From Actinoplanes sp. TBRC 11911 (GTDB lineage: Bacteria > Actinomycetota > Actinomycetes > Mycobacteriales > Micromonosporaceae): DNA of 64,000 nt. The stretch lies in contig NZ_JABBNC010000002.1 in the NCBI RefSeq assembly GCF_012933445.1, positions 372,001 through 436,000 on the forward strand, given 5' to 3'. The notes beneath the pieces are model-generated. The model saw only the letters and a list, made by a program, of their open reading frames with translations. It was not told where the DNA came from and made no database searches. This document shows positions 27,793-36,284 of this stretch, piece after piece (position 1 is the first letter of the stretch; the number at the start of each line of letters is the position of its first letter). The position numbers and the translations under genes are program-made.

Positions 27793-27817
27793 GGTGGGGG
27801 CCACGAGCGCCCCCACC
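27793..27817 (-). terminator. Hairpin between the small peptide gene and the E1-like gene
   Basis: Perfect 9-bp stem GGTGGGGGC / GCCCCCACC with a 7-nt loop, in the 59-base gap after the 20-codon gene. As in mccA-mccB of microcin C, such a hairpin would let most transcripts end after the peptide, or stabilise their 3' end, giving excess precursor over enzyme. This is the longest gap in an otherwise overlapping operon. Confidence 0.7.
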
Positions 27818-27824
27818 GCGCAGG

Positions 27825-27887
27825 TCAGATCTGGTTGCCGTGCCACTCCTTGACGAGGCCCTCCTCGTACACGCGCTCGATAGTCAT
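27825..27887 (-). CDS. 20-residue peptide, candidate RiPP precursor
   Basis: The peptide is MTIERVYEEGLVKEWHGNQI. Its ATG follows the strongest ribosome binding site in the operon (AAAGGAGGTGAGCG). That site lies across the stop of the upstream gene, leaving only GCG between TGA and ATG. It is followed by a hairpin and then an E1-like enzyme with a leader-binding region. An acidic stretch (YEEG) precedes a short C-terminus with Trp, His and Asn. It does not end in Asn as microcin C precursors do, and has no clear EEN core as in pantocin. Function is inferred from context only; an attenuator role is the alternative. Confidence 0.65.
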   Translation of the reverse strand: MTIERVYEEGLVKEWHGNQI

Positions 27888-27890
27888 CGC

Positions 27891-28805
27891 TCACCTCCTT
27901 TCGCTCGCCGCCCGGATGATCGGGCAAGGACCATGCTCCGGTGTCGATCCTCGATCGGTCCCCGGCCGGTCCTCGTGCTGCCCTGGGCCGGTCACCCCGA
28001 CCGCCTCGTACCGCAGGCCGGACTGGCCGCGCGGGTGAACCGTCACGCGGTACGTCCCGCGCGTCGTAAGCACCTCGACGAGCCGGTGCCCGGACGCGTC
28101 CGCCGGCCCGATACCCGCCACCCGCACCGACTCGACGGCGTCGAGCCCGGTGACCCGCCGCACCGCCCACTCGGCCGCCTGCGCGTCCGGCGGGAGCCCC
28201 GCCCGGCCGCGGTACCGCGGCAGGACGATCCGCCCGCGGTCGGCCGCCTCGACCAGGGCCGGCAACTCCGCCACGGCCAGGCCCCGGTAGTAGACACCGG
28301 CCGGCAGCCAGACCAGGTTGGCGGCGAATCGGCAGCCGCCGACGTGCGTGGTCTCCCAGGCATGGCCGCCGGCTGTGGCCGTGGCGGCCCGCGCGACCGC
28401 CGTACCGGAACTGCCGCAGGCCGCATTGCGCTGCGCATTTGTGCAGACCAGGAATATCGGCCCGGTCAGCGGCGTGCCGAGCCCGGACGGTCGCCCCGCG
28501 GTCAGCGCGGCAGCGATACTGGGCAGCCGGCCGGTGAGTTGCTCGCGGTGTACCTCCTCGATCAGCGGAACACCGCCGGCGAACGACGAGACGAAGCACC
28601 GGCCCGTCTCCGTGCGCCGGCTTCCGTACCGGCGGATGAGATTGATTCGCAGGCCGTGCTCGGCGGCGGCGGACCGCACCCGGGCGGGCAACCCGGGCAC
28701 GGTGCGCTCCACTGAGGAACTCCACGGACCCGGATGCTCGATCAGCAACCAGCCGCGCAGCACGGGCACCTCGAACCGGATGCCGTCCCGTTCGGGCGGA
28801 GGCAT
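27891..28805 (-). CDS. Sucrase/ferredoxin-like family protein
   Basis: 304 residues; ATG 28805 has GGGAGG upstream. The thioredoxin-like ferredoxin region carries FLVCTNAQRNAACGSSG and THVGGCRFAANLVWLPAGVYY, the signature of the Suc_Fer-like family, with Cys residues suited to a 2Fe-2S cluster. Redox function is likely, perhaps electron supply to an oxygenase. Its final codons (SERR then stop) are the ribosome binding site of the next, tiny gene. Confidence 0.82.
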   Translation of the reverse strand: MPPPERDGIRFEVPVLRGWLLIEHPGPWSSSVERTVPGLPARVRSAAAEHGLRINLIRRYGSRRTETGRCFVSSFAGGVPLIEEVHREQLTGRLPSIAAALTAGRPSGLGTPLTGPIFLVCTNAQRNAACGSSGTAVARAATATAGGHAWETTHVGGCRFAANLVWLPAGVYYRGLAVAELPALVEAADRGRIVLPRYRGRAGLPPDAQAAEWAVRRVTGLDAVESVRVAGIGPADASGHRLVEVLTTRGTYRVTVHPRGQSGLRYEAVGVTGPGQHEDRPGTDRGSTPEHGPCPIIRAASERR

Positions 28806-28816
28806 CCGTGCCTCCC

Positions 28817-30055
28817 TCAGCCCGGCGATGAGGTGACGGCCGCCGCGCTCGGCAGCGGCGCGGCTTCGGCGACGGCGTCGAGGCGGGACAGCCGGCGTAG
28901 CGCTGGTGCGGCCATCATCGTGGTGACCAGCGCCATTACCACGAAGACGGTGAACAGCGTGGCGTCGATGACACCGAGCTGCAGGCCGACCGTGAGGATG
29001 ACGATCTCGGTCAGGCCGCGGGTGTTCATCAGCACGCCGAGCGACCACGCGGCCGGCCAGCCTTCTCGCATGGCCCGCGCGGCCAACGTGGTGCCACCCA
29101 GCTTGCCGGCGACCGACACCGCCGTGACCAAGGCCAGTACCCCGAGCGTCCGCCAGCTGCCGAGCTCGTCGATGCGCGTGGACATGCCGACCACCACGAA
29201 GAACATCGGTAGCACGAACGCCTCGACTACGCCGATCAGCCGCACCCGGACCGCCTCCTGCCAATCCGGCCGGCGTGGCAGCACCAGGCCCGCCAGGAAA
29301 CCACCGAAGATCGCGTGGATCCCGATGGTCTCGGTGCACCAGGCCCCGAGGAACGCCACGGTCAGGGCCGCCCAGAACGGCAGCCGCGGCATCCGGGCCA
29401 GCAGCGGCCGGACCACGCCGAACATGAGCAGGACGAAGGCCAGGGCGCCGACGACGTGCAGGGCCACCTGCGCGGGGCTGCCGTTGCCGGCCACCGCCAC
29501 GACGACGGCGAGCAGGCACCAGGCGATGACGTCGTCCACTGCGGCACAGGTGATGGCGATGACGCCGACGCGGGTGTGTGTCAGCCCGGTCTCCTGGAGG
29601 ATCCGCGCCAGCACCGGGAACGCGGTGATAGCGGTGGCCGCGCCGAGGAACAGGCTGAAGGCCACCCGGCTGTGTCCGTGGCCGAAGTCCGGATAGAGCG
29701 GAAAGGCAAGGACAACGCCGAGGACGAACGGGAACGCCACCGACACCAGGCTGATCACGAGCGAGCGGCTGCCCTGCCCGCGCAGGTGCCGCACGTCCAG
29801 CTCCATGCCGACCAGCAGCATGAACAGCACCAGCCCGAACTGGGCGAGCACCTGAAACGCGGCGATCACGCCGGGCGGGAAGAGCACGTCGCGGGCGGCC
29901 GGCCAGAGCATTCCGAGCACGGTGGGTCCGAGCAGGATGCCGGCGATGATCTCGCCGACCACCCGGGGCTGACCGGCCCGGGCCAGCAGCCAGCCGACCA
30001 GCCGCACGACGAGGATCACCACGCCGGCGGCGAGCAGCACTTGCGTCGTGGTCAC
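28817..30055 (-). CDS. CPA2-type monovalent cation:proton antiporter
   Basis: 412 residues and about 12-13 membrane segments. CPA2 features are RVVGEIIAGILLGPTVLG, LVLFMLLVGMELD, FLGAATAITAFPVLARIL and CAAVDDVIAWCLL (the DD of the ion site), and MNTRGLTEIVIL. GTG 30055 overlaps the upstream stop by 4 bases. Similar antiporters are found in glycopeptide and other antibiotic clusters, with roles in ion balance or self-protection. It has no C-terminal TrkA-N domain. Confidence 0.9.
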   Translation of the reverse strand: MTTTQVLLAAGVVILVVRLVGWLLARAGQPRVVGEIIAGILLGPTVLGMLWPAARDVLFPPGVIAAFQVLAQFGLVLFMLLVGMELDVRHLRGQGSRSLVISLVSVAFPFVLGVVLAFPLYPDFGHGHSRVAFSLFLGAATAITAFPVLARILQETGLTHTRVGVIAITCAAVDDVIAWCLLAVVVAVAGNGSPAQVALHVVGALAFVLLMFGVVRPLLARMPRLPFWAALTVAFLGAWCTETIGIHAIFGGFLAGLVLPRRPDWQEAVRVRLIGVVEAFVLPMFFVVVGMSTRIDELGSWRTLGVLALVTAVSVAGKLGGTTLAARAMREGWPAAWSLGVLMNTRGLTEIVILTVGLQLGVIDATLFTVFVVMALVTTMMAAPALRRLSRLDAVAEAAPLPSAAAVTSSPG

Positions 30056-30609
30056 GGCAGGTCCTCCGATACGGGTTCGCGCCCCAGCCACCGCTGGAGC
30101 GGGGACGGTTCGTCAGCCAGGCCGACGCGGGTGGACCATGCGCGGGTCGCCCAGCCGATGAGCCGGCACGTCTCCAACAGATTCGCCACCACAGGGCAAG
30201 GGTCATGTCCGGTGAACCGCTGCGGCGGCGCCGCCACGCTGGTCCGGTCGCGGACCAGGCTCACCAGCTCGTCGACGTCGAGCACGTCAGAAGGGCCGTA
30301 GCCGGAGCCTGGCAGGCCGGCCTGCCGGGCAAGGTGCGCCAGCACGCCCCAGCCCGTCGCCGGACCGCGCCCGGCGGGCCGCCCGTACCCGCCGGCCGCG
30401 AGTAGTCGTTGCGCCACTGCCGCGTCCTGCTCCGCGAGATCCACGGGAAACAACCAGCCCGCCTTCGGCTCCCCGGACAGGTCGGTCCACCACAGGGCGA
30501 GGGACTCAGCGCCGGCCTCGTCAGCGCCGGTTGCACAGACCACCAGCCGGTCGTTGGGGCTACGCCGGTGGTGGCTGTCCAGCAGTTGCACGACGGCTGG
30601 GCCGTTCAC
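30052..30609 (-). CDS. Unrecognised 185-residue protein in the biosynthetic operon
   Basis: Soluble, Gly/Ala/Leu rich, no signal peptide or membrane helix. Both ends overlap neighbours by 4 bases (GTGA at start and end), so it is part of the operon. Blocks such as DRLVVCATGADEAG, LALWWTDLSGEPKAGWLFPVDLAEQDAAVAQRLLAAGGYG and TGHDPCPVVANLLETCRLIGWATRAW are visible, but I cannot assign a family. Its place between the adenylation gene and the antiporter suggests an accessory role. Confidence 0.7.
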   Translation of the reverse strand: MNGPAVVQLLDSHHRRSPNDRLVVCATGADEAGAESLALWWTDLSGEPKAGWLFPVDLAEQDAAVAQRLLAAGGYGRPAGRGPATGWGVLAHLARQAGLPGSGYGPSDVLDVDELVSLVRDRTSVAAPPQRFTGHDPCPVVANLLETCRLIGWATRAWSTRVGLADEPSPLQRWLGREPVSEDLP

Positions 30610-32174
30610 GACTGAGCCCCAGCGGCCGGGACCAGGTCCGCGAGCCGCCGTCGGTCTATCTTCCCGTTCGGGCTGAGCGGGAACTCGTCCATCGGGATGA
30701 ACCTCTGGGGCACCATGTTGCGCGGCAGCACGCCGAGCAGGTCGCGACGCAGGGCCGGGAACCGCAGGGCCTCGTCCTGCGGAATGACGAAGGCGGCAAG
30801 TTCGACCTGGCCGTCCATGGCATGCACCGGCAGCACCGCGACGTCGCTTACTCGCGGGTGCCGGCGAACGGCGTGCTCGATATCGCCCAGGTCGATGCGC
30901 ATGCCCCGGACCTTCACCTGCGCGTCCGCGCGGCCCACTACGACCAGTTCACCGGTGGGCCCGACGTAGCCGCGGTCGCCGGTGCGGTAGATCCGGGTCG
31001 GCCGGCCGCCGATGTCGGTGGTGAGGAACCGGAGATGGTCGGCGGGCACCGCGTTGAGATAGCCGGCGCCGACGCTGATCCCGCTGATGCAGATCTCGCC
31101 GGTCTCGCCGTCGGGCACCTCCTTCAGACCCTCGTCGAGCAGGTGGATCTCGGTGTTGTAGACCGGTTGGCCGACCGGTAGGGCACCCGACGCGTACGCC
31201 GGGAAGTCGACCATGGGATGCGAGCTCGCCACGTCCGTGCACTCGGCTACGCCGTACTGATGCAGCAGCAAGCAAGCGTTGCCGGCCCGGGCGGCCCAGT
31301 CGGCGACCCGCCGGGCGTTCATCGGCTCGCCGCCGATGAACACGTACCGTAGCGCGTGAAGCGCCGCGCCGCCGGTCGCGACCTCCCGTTCGATCAGCAG
31401 GTAGAGGGTGCTTGGTGCGCAATGCAAGGTGCGCACCCGGCGGTCGCCGATGATCCGGTACGCCATGCTGATGTCGAAGCTGCGGCTGGGCAGCAGGTGC
31501 AGGGTGGCACCGCAGAACAGCGGCGCCATGAGGCTGCGCTGGGTGATGTCGAACCCGAACGAGCTGATCATCAGGTCGCTGGAGCTGGTGTCCAGCTCGT
31601 ACTCGATCCGGAGCCAGGTCAGCAGGTTGAACCAGCCCTCATGGCGCACCGCGACTGCCTTGGGCACTCCGGTGGAGCCGGAGGTGAACACGGCGTAGCA
31701 GATGTCGTCGCCGGTCAGCTCCAGGACCGGATCGGTGTCGGGGTGATACTCCGCGGCCGGCGTGGACAGGTCGACGATCTCCGCCGGCAGCGAGGCGACC
31801 AGCTCGACGGTCGAGGCGGCCGAAAGTATCAGCGACAGGGCGTCGAGCTGGGAGACCATGACCTCGAGGCGGTCACGAGGGTAGGTCGGGTCCAGCGGCA
31901 CGTAGGCGGCGCCGGTCTTGAGAATCGCCAGGATCGCCTCCATCAGATGCAGGTTGCGGTCGATGCAGACGCCGACGATGACGCCGGGGCCGACACCGCG
32001 GGCCGCGAGCCGGTGCGCGAGGCGGTTCGCCCGAGCGTTGAGCTCGGCGTACGTGAGGCTCTCGTCGCCGCACGTCACAGCGATCTGGCCGGGGTTCGAC
32101 CGGGCGTGCCGCTCGAAGGACCGGTGCACCACGGTGTCGTCGGGCAGGGGTACGCGACGGCCGATGATGGTCAT
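30606..32174 (-). CDS. Stand-alone NRPS adenylation protein
   Basis: 522 residues; ATG 32174 has AAGGAG upstream. Core motifs are visible: YAVFTSGSTGVPKAV (A3), FGFDITQRS (A4, keeping the Asp that binds the alpha-amino group), QYGVAECTDVAS (A5, unlike the usual YGPTE), YRTGDRGYV (A7) and LSPNGKIDRRRL (A10). There is no condensation or carrier domain. It should activate an alpha-amino acid as AMP ester and load the separate carrier protein at 39645. The pocket is too divergent for me to predict the substrate. Confidence 0.9.
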   Translation of the reverse strand: MTIIGRRVPLPDDTVVHRSFERHARSNPGQIAVTCGDESLTYAELNARANRLAHRLAARGVGPGVIVGVCIDRNLHLMEAILAILKTGAAYVPLDPTYPRDRLEVMVSQLDALSLILSAASTVELVASLPAEIVDLSTPAAEYHPDTDPVLELTGDDICYAVFTSGSTGVPKAVAVRHEGWFNLLTWLRIEYELDTSSSDLMISSFGFDITQRSLMAPLFCGATLHLLPSRSFDISMAYRIIGDRRVRTLHCAPSTLYLLIEREVATGGAALHALRYVFIGGEPMNARRVADWAARAGNACLLLHQYGVAECTDVASSHPMVDFPAYASGALPVGQPVYNTEIHLLDEGLKEVPDGETGEICISGISVGAGYLNAVPADHLRFLTTDIGGRPTRIYRTGDRGYVGPTGELVVVGRADAQVKVRGMRIDLGDIEHAVRRHPRVSDVAVLPVHAMDGQVELAAFVIPQDEALRFPALRRDLLGVLPRNMVPQRFIPMDEFPLSPNGKIDRRRLADLVPAAGAQS

Positions 32175-32198
32175 CGTCTCTTCTCCTTGGCTTTGCGC

Positions 32199-33965
32199 TC
32201 AGGCACGGACGGCGCGGTTGACGGCGGAGAGGATCGCGCCGAGCTCGGCTTCGCCCGGATCCTCGGCCAGGCCCACCCCCCACACCACCTCGTCGTCGGC
32301 GGTCACCCGCACGTACGCCGCGGTGCGCGCGGTTACGCCGTCGTCCGCCAGATGGCGGGAGAGCTCTTGAAGGACGATCGGCCGTACCGAGCCGGACAAC
32401 GCCGCCGCGAAGGCAGACCCGACGCCGCCGCCCGTGCCGCCGACCCTCATCTCGCGGCCGTCCGGAAGGGCGACCAGCGCCTCGACCCGGTAGCCGTCGC
32501 CGGTCTTCTCCGTCTGCGCGTCCTTGAGCACCATCCCGGTGTGCGGCTGGAGATACTCGTCACGGAAGATCTCCCACAGGCGCCGGCTGTTCAGCTCGAC
32601 CCCGGACTCGTCGGTGACACGCTGTACGACGCGGGCGAACTCCACCCGCACGTCGCGCGGGAGGTCGAGGCCGTGCCGCTCGGCGAGCAGGTGCGCGATG
32701 CCGCCCTTGCCGGACTGGCTGTTGACCCGGACCACGGACTCGTACGTGCGGCCGACGTCGTGCGGATCCAACGGCAGGTACGGCACCTCCCAACGCTGCT
32801 CACCGACCGGTCGGCCGGCCCTCTCGGCGGCGCCGCGCACGGCCGCGAAACCCTTGGCGATGGCGTCCTGGTGAGTACCGGAGAAGGCGGTGAAGACCAA
32901 TTCCCCCGCGTACGGATGGCGGGCCGGGACCGGCATCTGGTTGCACTCCTCGACCGTGCGCCGTATGTCGTCGATGTGCGAGAAGTCGAGCTGCGGGTCC
33001 AGGCCGTGGCTGAACAGGTTGAGCGCGAGCGTGGCGAGGCAGACGTTGCCGGTGCGCTCCCCGTTGCCGAACAGTGTGCCCTCCACCCGGTCGGCGCCGG
33101 CCATGACGGCGAGCTCGGCCGAGGCCACGGCGGTGCCCCGGTCGTTGTGCGGGTGGACCGAGAGGATGATCGACGAACGATTGTCCAGGTTGCGGTGCAT
33201 CCACTCGATCTGGTCGGCGTAGAAGTTGGGCGAGTCGGTCTCGACCGTGGTCGGCAGGTTGAGCGTGACAGGCCGGTCCGGGCAGGCATCCCACAAATCG
33301 GCGACCCGGTTGGACATCCGCAGCGCGAAGTCGGGCTCGGTGACGTTGAAGGTCTCCGGCGAGTACTCGAACCTGATACGGCCGGGCATCGCGTCGGCGA
33401 GCCGTACCACCTCCCCGGCAGCGGCCACGGTTACGCGTTCCAGCTCGTCCGGCGACAGCTGGAACACCACGTCACGCCACAGGCAGGCAGTCGCCATGCA
33501 GAGATGCACCATGGCCCGGTCGCAGCCCTGGATCGCCTCGAACGTGCGGGCGATGAGGTCGGGCTTGGCCGGGGTGAAGACGGAGATCGTGACGTCGTCC
33601 GGAATCCGGTCCTCGGTTATCAGCGTGCGGACGAAGGAGAACTCGGCCGCGCTCGCTGCGGGGTAGCCAACCTCGATGTCCTTGAAACCCATGCCCACGA
33701 GCACGTCGAACATCGCGCCCTTGCGATACGCGTCCATCGGGTCCGCGAGCGACTGATTGCCGTCGCGAAGGTCGACCGAAGCCCAAAGTGGAGCGCGCTC
33801 GACGGTCTTGCCTGGCCATTCGCGCTCGAGGGGTGTGCTCGGCAGCTCGATGCGGTTACGCAGATAACGGCCCACGGGCATGGCCGACGCGCGTTGCGGG
33901 TTCCACCACGGCTGCTCCGGGGAAACAGGCCCTGAGGGGGTGGTGAGGCGCGGCTGGACGAACAC
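32199..33965 (-). CDS. 2-isopropylmalate synthase homologue (LeuA type)
   Basis: 588 residues; GTG 33965 with AAAGGTGG 7 bases upstream. The catalytic domain has VDLRDGNQSLADPM (metal Asp and Arg), LSVHPHNDRGTAVA (metal His pair) and GTLFGNGERTGNV. The C-terminal regulatory-type domain (about 450-588) is present. It condenses a 2-oxo acid with acetyl-CoA. In this cluster it could lengthen a branched keto acid for an unusual amino acid, or be an insensitive copy protecting leucine synthesis from a leucine-like product. First gene of the nine-cistron operon. Confidence 0.9.
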   Translation of the reverse strand: MFVQPRLTTPSGPVSPEQPWWNPQRASAMPVGRYLRNRIELPSTPLEREWPGKTVERAPLWASVDLRDGNQSLADPMDAYRKGAMFDVLVGMGFKDIEVGYPAASAAEFSFVRTLITEDRIPDDVTISVFTPAKPDLIARTFEAIQGCDRAMVHLCMATACLWRDVVFQLSPDELERVTVAAAGEVVRLADAMPGRIRFEYSPETFNVTEPDFALRMSNRVADLWDACPDRPVTLNLPTTVETDSPNFYADQIEWMHRNLDNRSSIILSVHPHNDRGTAVASAELAVMAGADRVEGTLFGNGERTGNVCLATLALNLFSHGLDPQLDFSHIDDIRRTVEECNQMPVPARHPYAGELVFTAFSGTHQDAIAKGFAAVRGAAERAGRPVGEQRWEVPYLPLDPHDVGRTYESVVRVNSQSGKGGIAHLLAERHGLDLPRDVRVEFARVVQRVTDESGVELNSRRLWEIFRDEYLQPHTGMVLKDAQTEKTGDGYRVEALVALPDGREMRVGGTGGGVGSAFAAALSGSVRPIVLQELSRHLADDGVTARTAAYVRVTADDEVVWGVGLAEDPGEAELGAILSAVNRAVRA

Positions 33966-33994
33966 TTCGGTCCACCTTTCTTCACGACACAGAG

Positions 33995-34008
33995 CCGCCT
34001 GCAGGCGG
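33995..34008. promoter_or_regulatory. 14-bp perfect palindrome in the operon leader
   Basis: CCGCCTGCAGGCGG lies 30 bases upstream of the leuA-like start, between the presumed promoter and the ribosome binding site. It could be an operator or an mRNA hairpin. No Leu-rich leader peptide was found, so classical leucine attenuation is not supported. Confidence 0.4.
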
Positions 34009-34089
34009 TTGGGAGTCACCGTCAGAACTGTGCGCCGCGTTGTCCTCGCCGGGTCCTCGATCCGGCCTTGAAAGCGAATTCACGGACAC

Positions 34090-34132
34090 AAAAATGCCCG
34101 CCGGTGCCCGATCGAAATCGGGCCCGGCAGGC
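34090..34132 (-). terminator. Intrinsic terminator of the SARP gene
   Basis: A long hairpin read on the minus strand (GCCTGCCGGGCCCGAT...ATCGGGC...CCGGCGGGC) is followed by ATTTTTGTG, a genuine T-tract, 16 bases after the SARP stop. It separates the regulator from the leuA operon promoter. Confidence 0.85.
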
Positions 34133-34147
34133 GGTGGAGGCGAGCAT

Positions 34148-35911
34148 TCAGGCCAGTTGCATCGAATAAGCGCGCACCAGCTCATTCATTCGGTAAAGTC
34201 CGTGACCGGTCGCGTCCAGCAGGTGGGAGTCGACGAGGCTCTCGAGCAACCGTGCGGCTCGCGAGACGGAAAGCCCGGCACGGGCCGCGACGTCGTCGGG
34301 CTCAATTTCCGTGCTGTCGAGGCCGCCCAGAATGCGGAACAGCCGCTGGTGTTCGGAATCGAGCTGGTAGAAGGACATATCGAAGGCGTCGGTCAGCCGG
34401 CAGCTTTCCATGCTGAGCTCGGCCAGCCGGGACCGATCGTCCGCCAGCCGCGACGCCAGATACGACACGCTCCAGGCGGTGCGGTGCCGCAGTCGTATTG
34501 CCGCGGTGCGGATGGCCAGCGGCAGCCGCCCGCAGTGCCGCAGTATCTCGTCGACGGCCGCCGTCTCGGTGATCGGCCGGTCGTCGCCGACCACGCTGCC
34601 GAACAGGTCCCGGCCGGCCGCGATCGTGAACTCCGCCAGTGAGAGCTGGCTGGTGGAGTGCAAACTGGACAGCCGGGACCGGCTGGTGACCACGGTGAGG
34701 CAGCCCGGCACACCGGTCAGCAGCGGCGTGATGTGCGCGGTGTCGGCGGCGTCGTCCAGCACGACCAGCACCCGCTTGCCGACCAGCCGGTTGTGCCACG
34801 CCGCGCGGCACCCCTGGAGGTCATCGGGAATCGCCTCGGCCGGTACCCCGACGGCACGCAGCAGCACGGCCAGGGCCTGCAGTGCGGGCAGCCGCCGCCG
34901 CCCGGCCGCGTGCGCCTGAAGGCCGACATAAAGCTGGCCGTCGGGATAGGACGCGGCCAGCCGGCGGCCCAGGTGCAGCGCGAAGGCCGTCTTGCCGACG
35001 CCGGCCATTCCGTCGACCGCCACCACCGCCGGCGGCGGCGTGCTTTTCCCGGCGCCGGCGTGCCGCAGTAACGCCCGGACGACGAGATCCTCCTCGGTGC
35101 TGCGGCCGGTCAGAGGCACGGTGTCGCCGGGCAGGTTGTGCCAGGGCAGCGACAAGTCGGGCAGCCCCGGCGCGGAGGGTAGCTCGCTGGCGAGGATGCG
35201 CAGGTTGAGTTCTCGGAGCTCTGGCTCAGGGTCCACGCCCAGCTCGTCACGGAGCAATCGGCGTGTTGCGTCGAAGACCTTGAGCGCCTGCGCTCGGGCA
35301 CCGGAGCGGCACAGCGCGATCATGAGCTGAGCCACGAACCGCTCCCGGAACGGGTTCTCCGCGACCGCGGCGGTCAGCTCGCCGACCAGCGAGGCGTGCT
35401 GGCCCTGGTCCAGCTCGAGGTTGATGCACTGCTCAAGGACGGTGAGACGCAGCTCCTCGATGCTGGCCACCTGCGAGCGCAGCACGGGGCTGGTCAGGCC
35501 GGCCAGTGCCGGGCCGCGCCACAACGAGAGGGCGGCCCGTAACGACCCGGCCGTGCGGGCTGGATCCATCTCGGCCCCGCCCAGCTCGACCCGCCGGGTG
35601 AAGTCCTCGAGATCGAAGCCCGAGCCCGCGCGGTCGAGCCGGTAGCCGTCGCCGGCTGGCCGGATCGTGACGCCGGAGCGGGCCAGAACCTGACGCAGGT
35701 TCGACACCGCGTTGCGTACCTGCTTGGCCGCTGTCGGGGGAACGGAATCGCCCCAGACGGCGTCGATCAGGCGAGACAGAGGGACCGGCTTGTCCTCGGC
35801 GAGCAGGAGCATGGCGAGGACGGTCTGCTGCTTGGCTCCGCTGATTCGAATGGTCGTGTCGAACACCTGACATTCGAGAGGACCGAGAACACGGAAAATC
35901 GCAAACGACAC
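34148..35911 (-). CDS. SARP/AfsR-family regulator with NB-ARC ATPase domain
   Basis: 587 residues; GTG 35911. The N-terminal OmpR-type winged helix (1-95, ending NLRQVLARSGVTIRPAGDGYRL) is followed by the bacterial transcriptional activation domain (about 100-245, NPFRERFVAQLMIALCRSGARAQAL). An NB-ARC domain follows, with Walker A VDGMAGVGKTAFALHLG and Walker B KRVLVVLDDA, then a helical C-terminus without TPR repeats. SARPs activate clustered biosynthetic genes; the likely targets are the leuA operon and flanking genes. It has its own terminator. Confidence 0.92.
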   Translation of the reverse strand: MSFAIFRVLGPLECQVFDTTIRISGAKQQTVLAMLLLAEDKPVPLSRLIDAVWGDSVPPTAAKQVRNAVSNLRQVLARSGVTIRPAGDGYRLDRAGSGFDLEDFTRRVELGGAEMDPARTAGSLRAALSLWRGPALAGLTSPVLRSQVASIEELRLTVLEQCINLELDQGQHASLVGELTAAVAENPFRERFVAQLMIALCRSGARAQALKVFDATRRLLRDELGVDPEPELRELNLRILASELPSAPGLPDLSLPWHNLPGDTVPLTGRSTEEDLVVRALLRHAGAGKSTPPPAVVAVDGMAGVGKTAFALHLGRRLAASYPDGQLYVGLQAHAAGRRRLPALQALAVLLRAVGVPAEAIPDDLQGCRAAWHNRLVGKRVLVVLDDAADTAHITPLLTGVPGCLTVVTSRSRLSSLHSTSQLSLAEFTIAAGRDLFGSVVGDDRPITETAAVDEILRHCGRLPLAIRTAAIRLRHRTAWSVSYLASRLADDRSRLAELSMESCRLTDAFDMSFYQLDSEHQRLFRILGGLDSTEIEPDDVAARAGLSVSRAARLLESLVDSHLLDATGHGLYRMNELVRAYSMQLA

Positions 35912-36232
35912 GAATTACCCCCGTGGATAGGCGATTCATCGCCCTGGAATAGACGCCCGATGGTTGAGCGGCCTCGATGCCGCGCATTTCCGGTAAGGAC
36001 GAGCCGGATGCGAAGCAGACTCGTTCTGCACTTGGCACGTTAAACCGAACATCAAATGCTGTCAATTCCAGTGGTGACCGCGATGGCCCCGGGGGACTAC
36101 GTGAAGTGACCGGATTCATGCAAGTTGCCGATCGAAGATCACGGTACGTAAGGAAAGGCGTGAATTTCTCACTTCCGACCCTCCCATGGAATGGGACTGT
36201 CCATTGAGGTCGGTCGAAACAGAAGAAACGAC
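35912..36232. other. Intergenic region upstream of the SARP gene
   Basis: About 320 bases with no coding potential that I can support. It must hold the SARP promoter. The sequence is AT-richer than its surroundings around 35930-36070, but no convincing hexamers or SARP direct repeats were identified by eye. Confidence 0.5.
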
Positions 36233-36270
36233 GAATGCCCGCCCCGCCGCAAAGGGCGGGACGGGCATTC
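36233..36270 (-). terminator. Terminator after the EamA transporter gene
   Basis: Strong hairpin GAATGCCCG...CGGGCATTC with an inner CCCGCC/GGGCGGG stem, 14 bases past the transporter stop on the minus strand. It is followed by CGTCGTTTCTTCTG, a weak T-rich tract. Confidence 0.75.
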
Positions 36271-36284
36271 AGGGGTGAACGCGG

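Noticed and set aside
27825..27887. Direct assignment of the 20-residue peptide as a microcin C precursor
   Set aside because: It does not end in Asn, the residue modified by MccB; only the gene arrangement is similar, so I kept a general RiPP-precursor call.
33966..34089. Leucine attenuator leader peptide upstream of the LeuA homologue
   Set aside because: No short frame with consecutive Leu codons was found; only a 14-bp palindrome is present.
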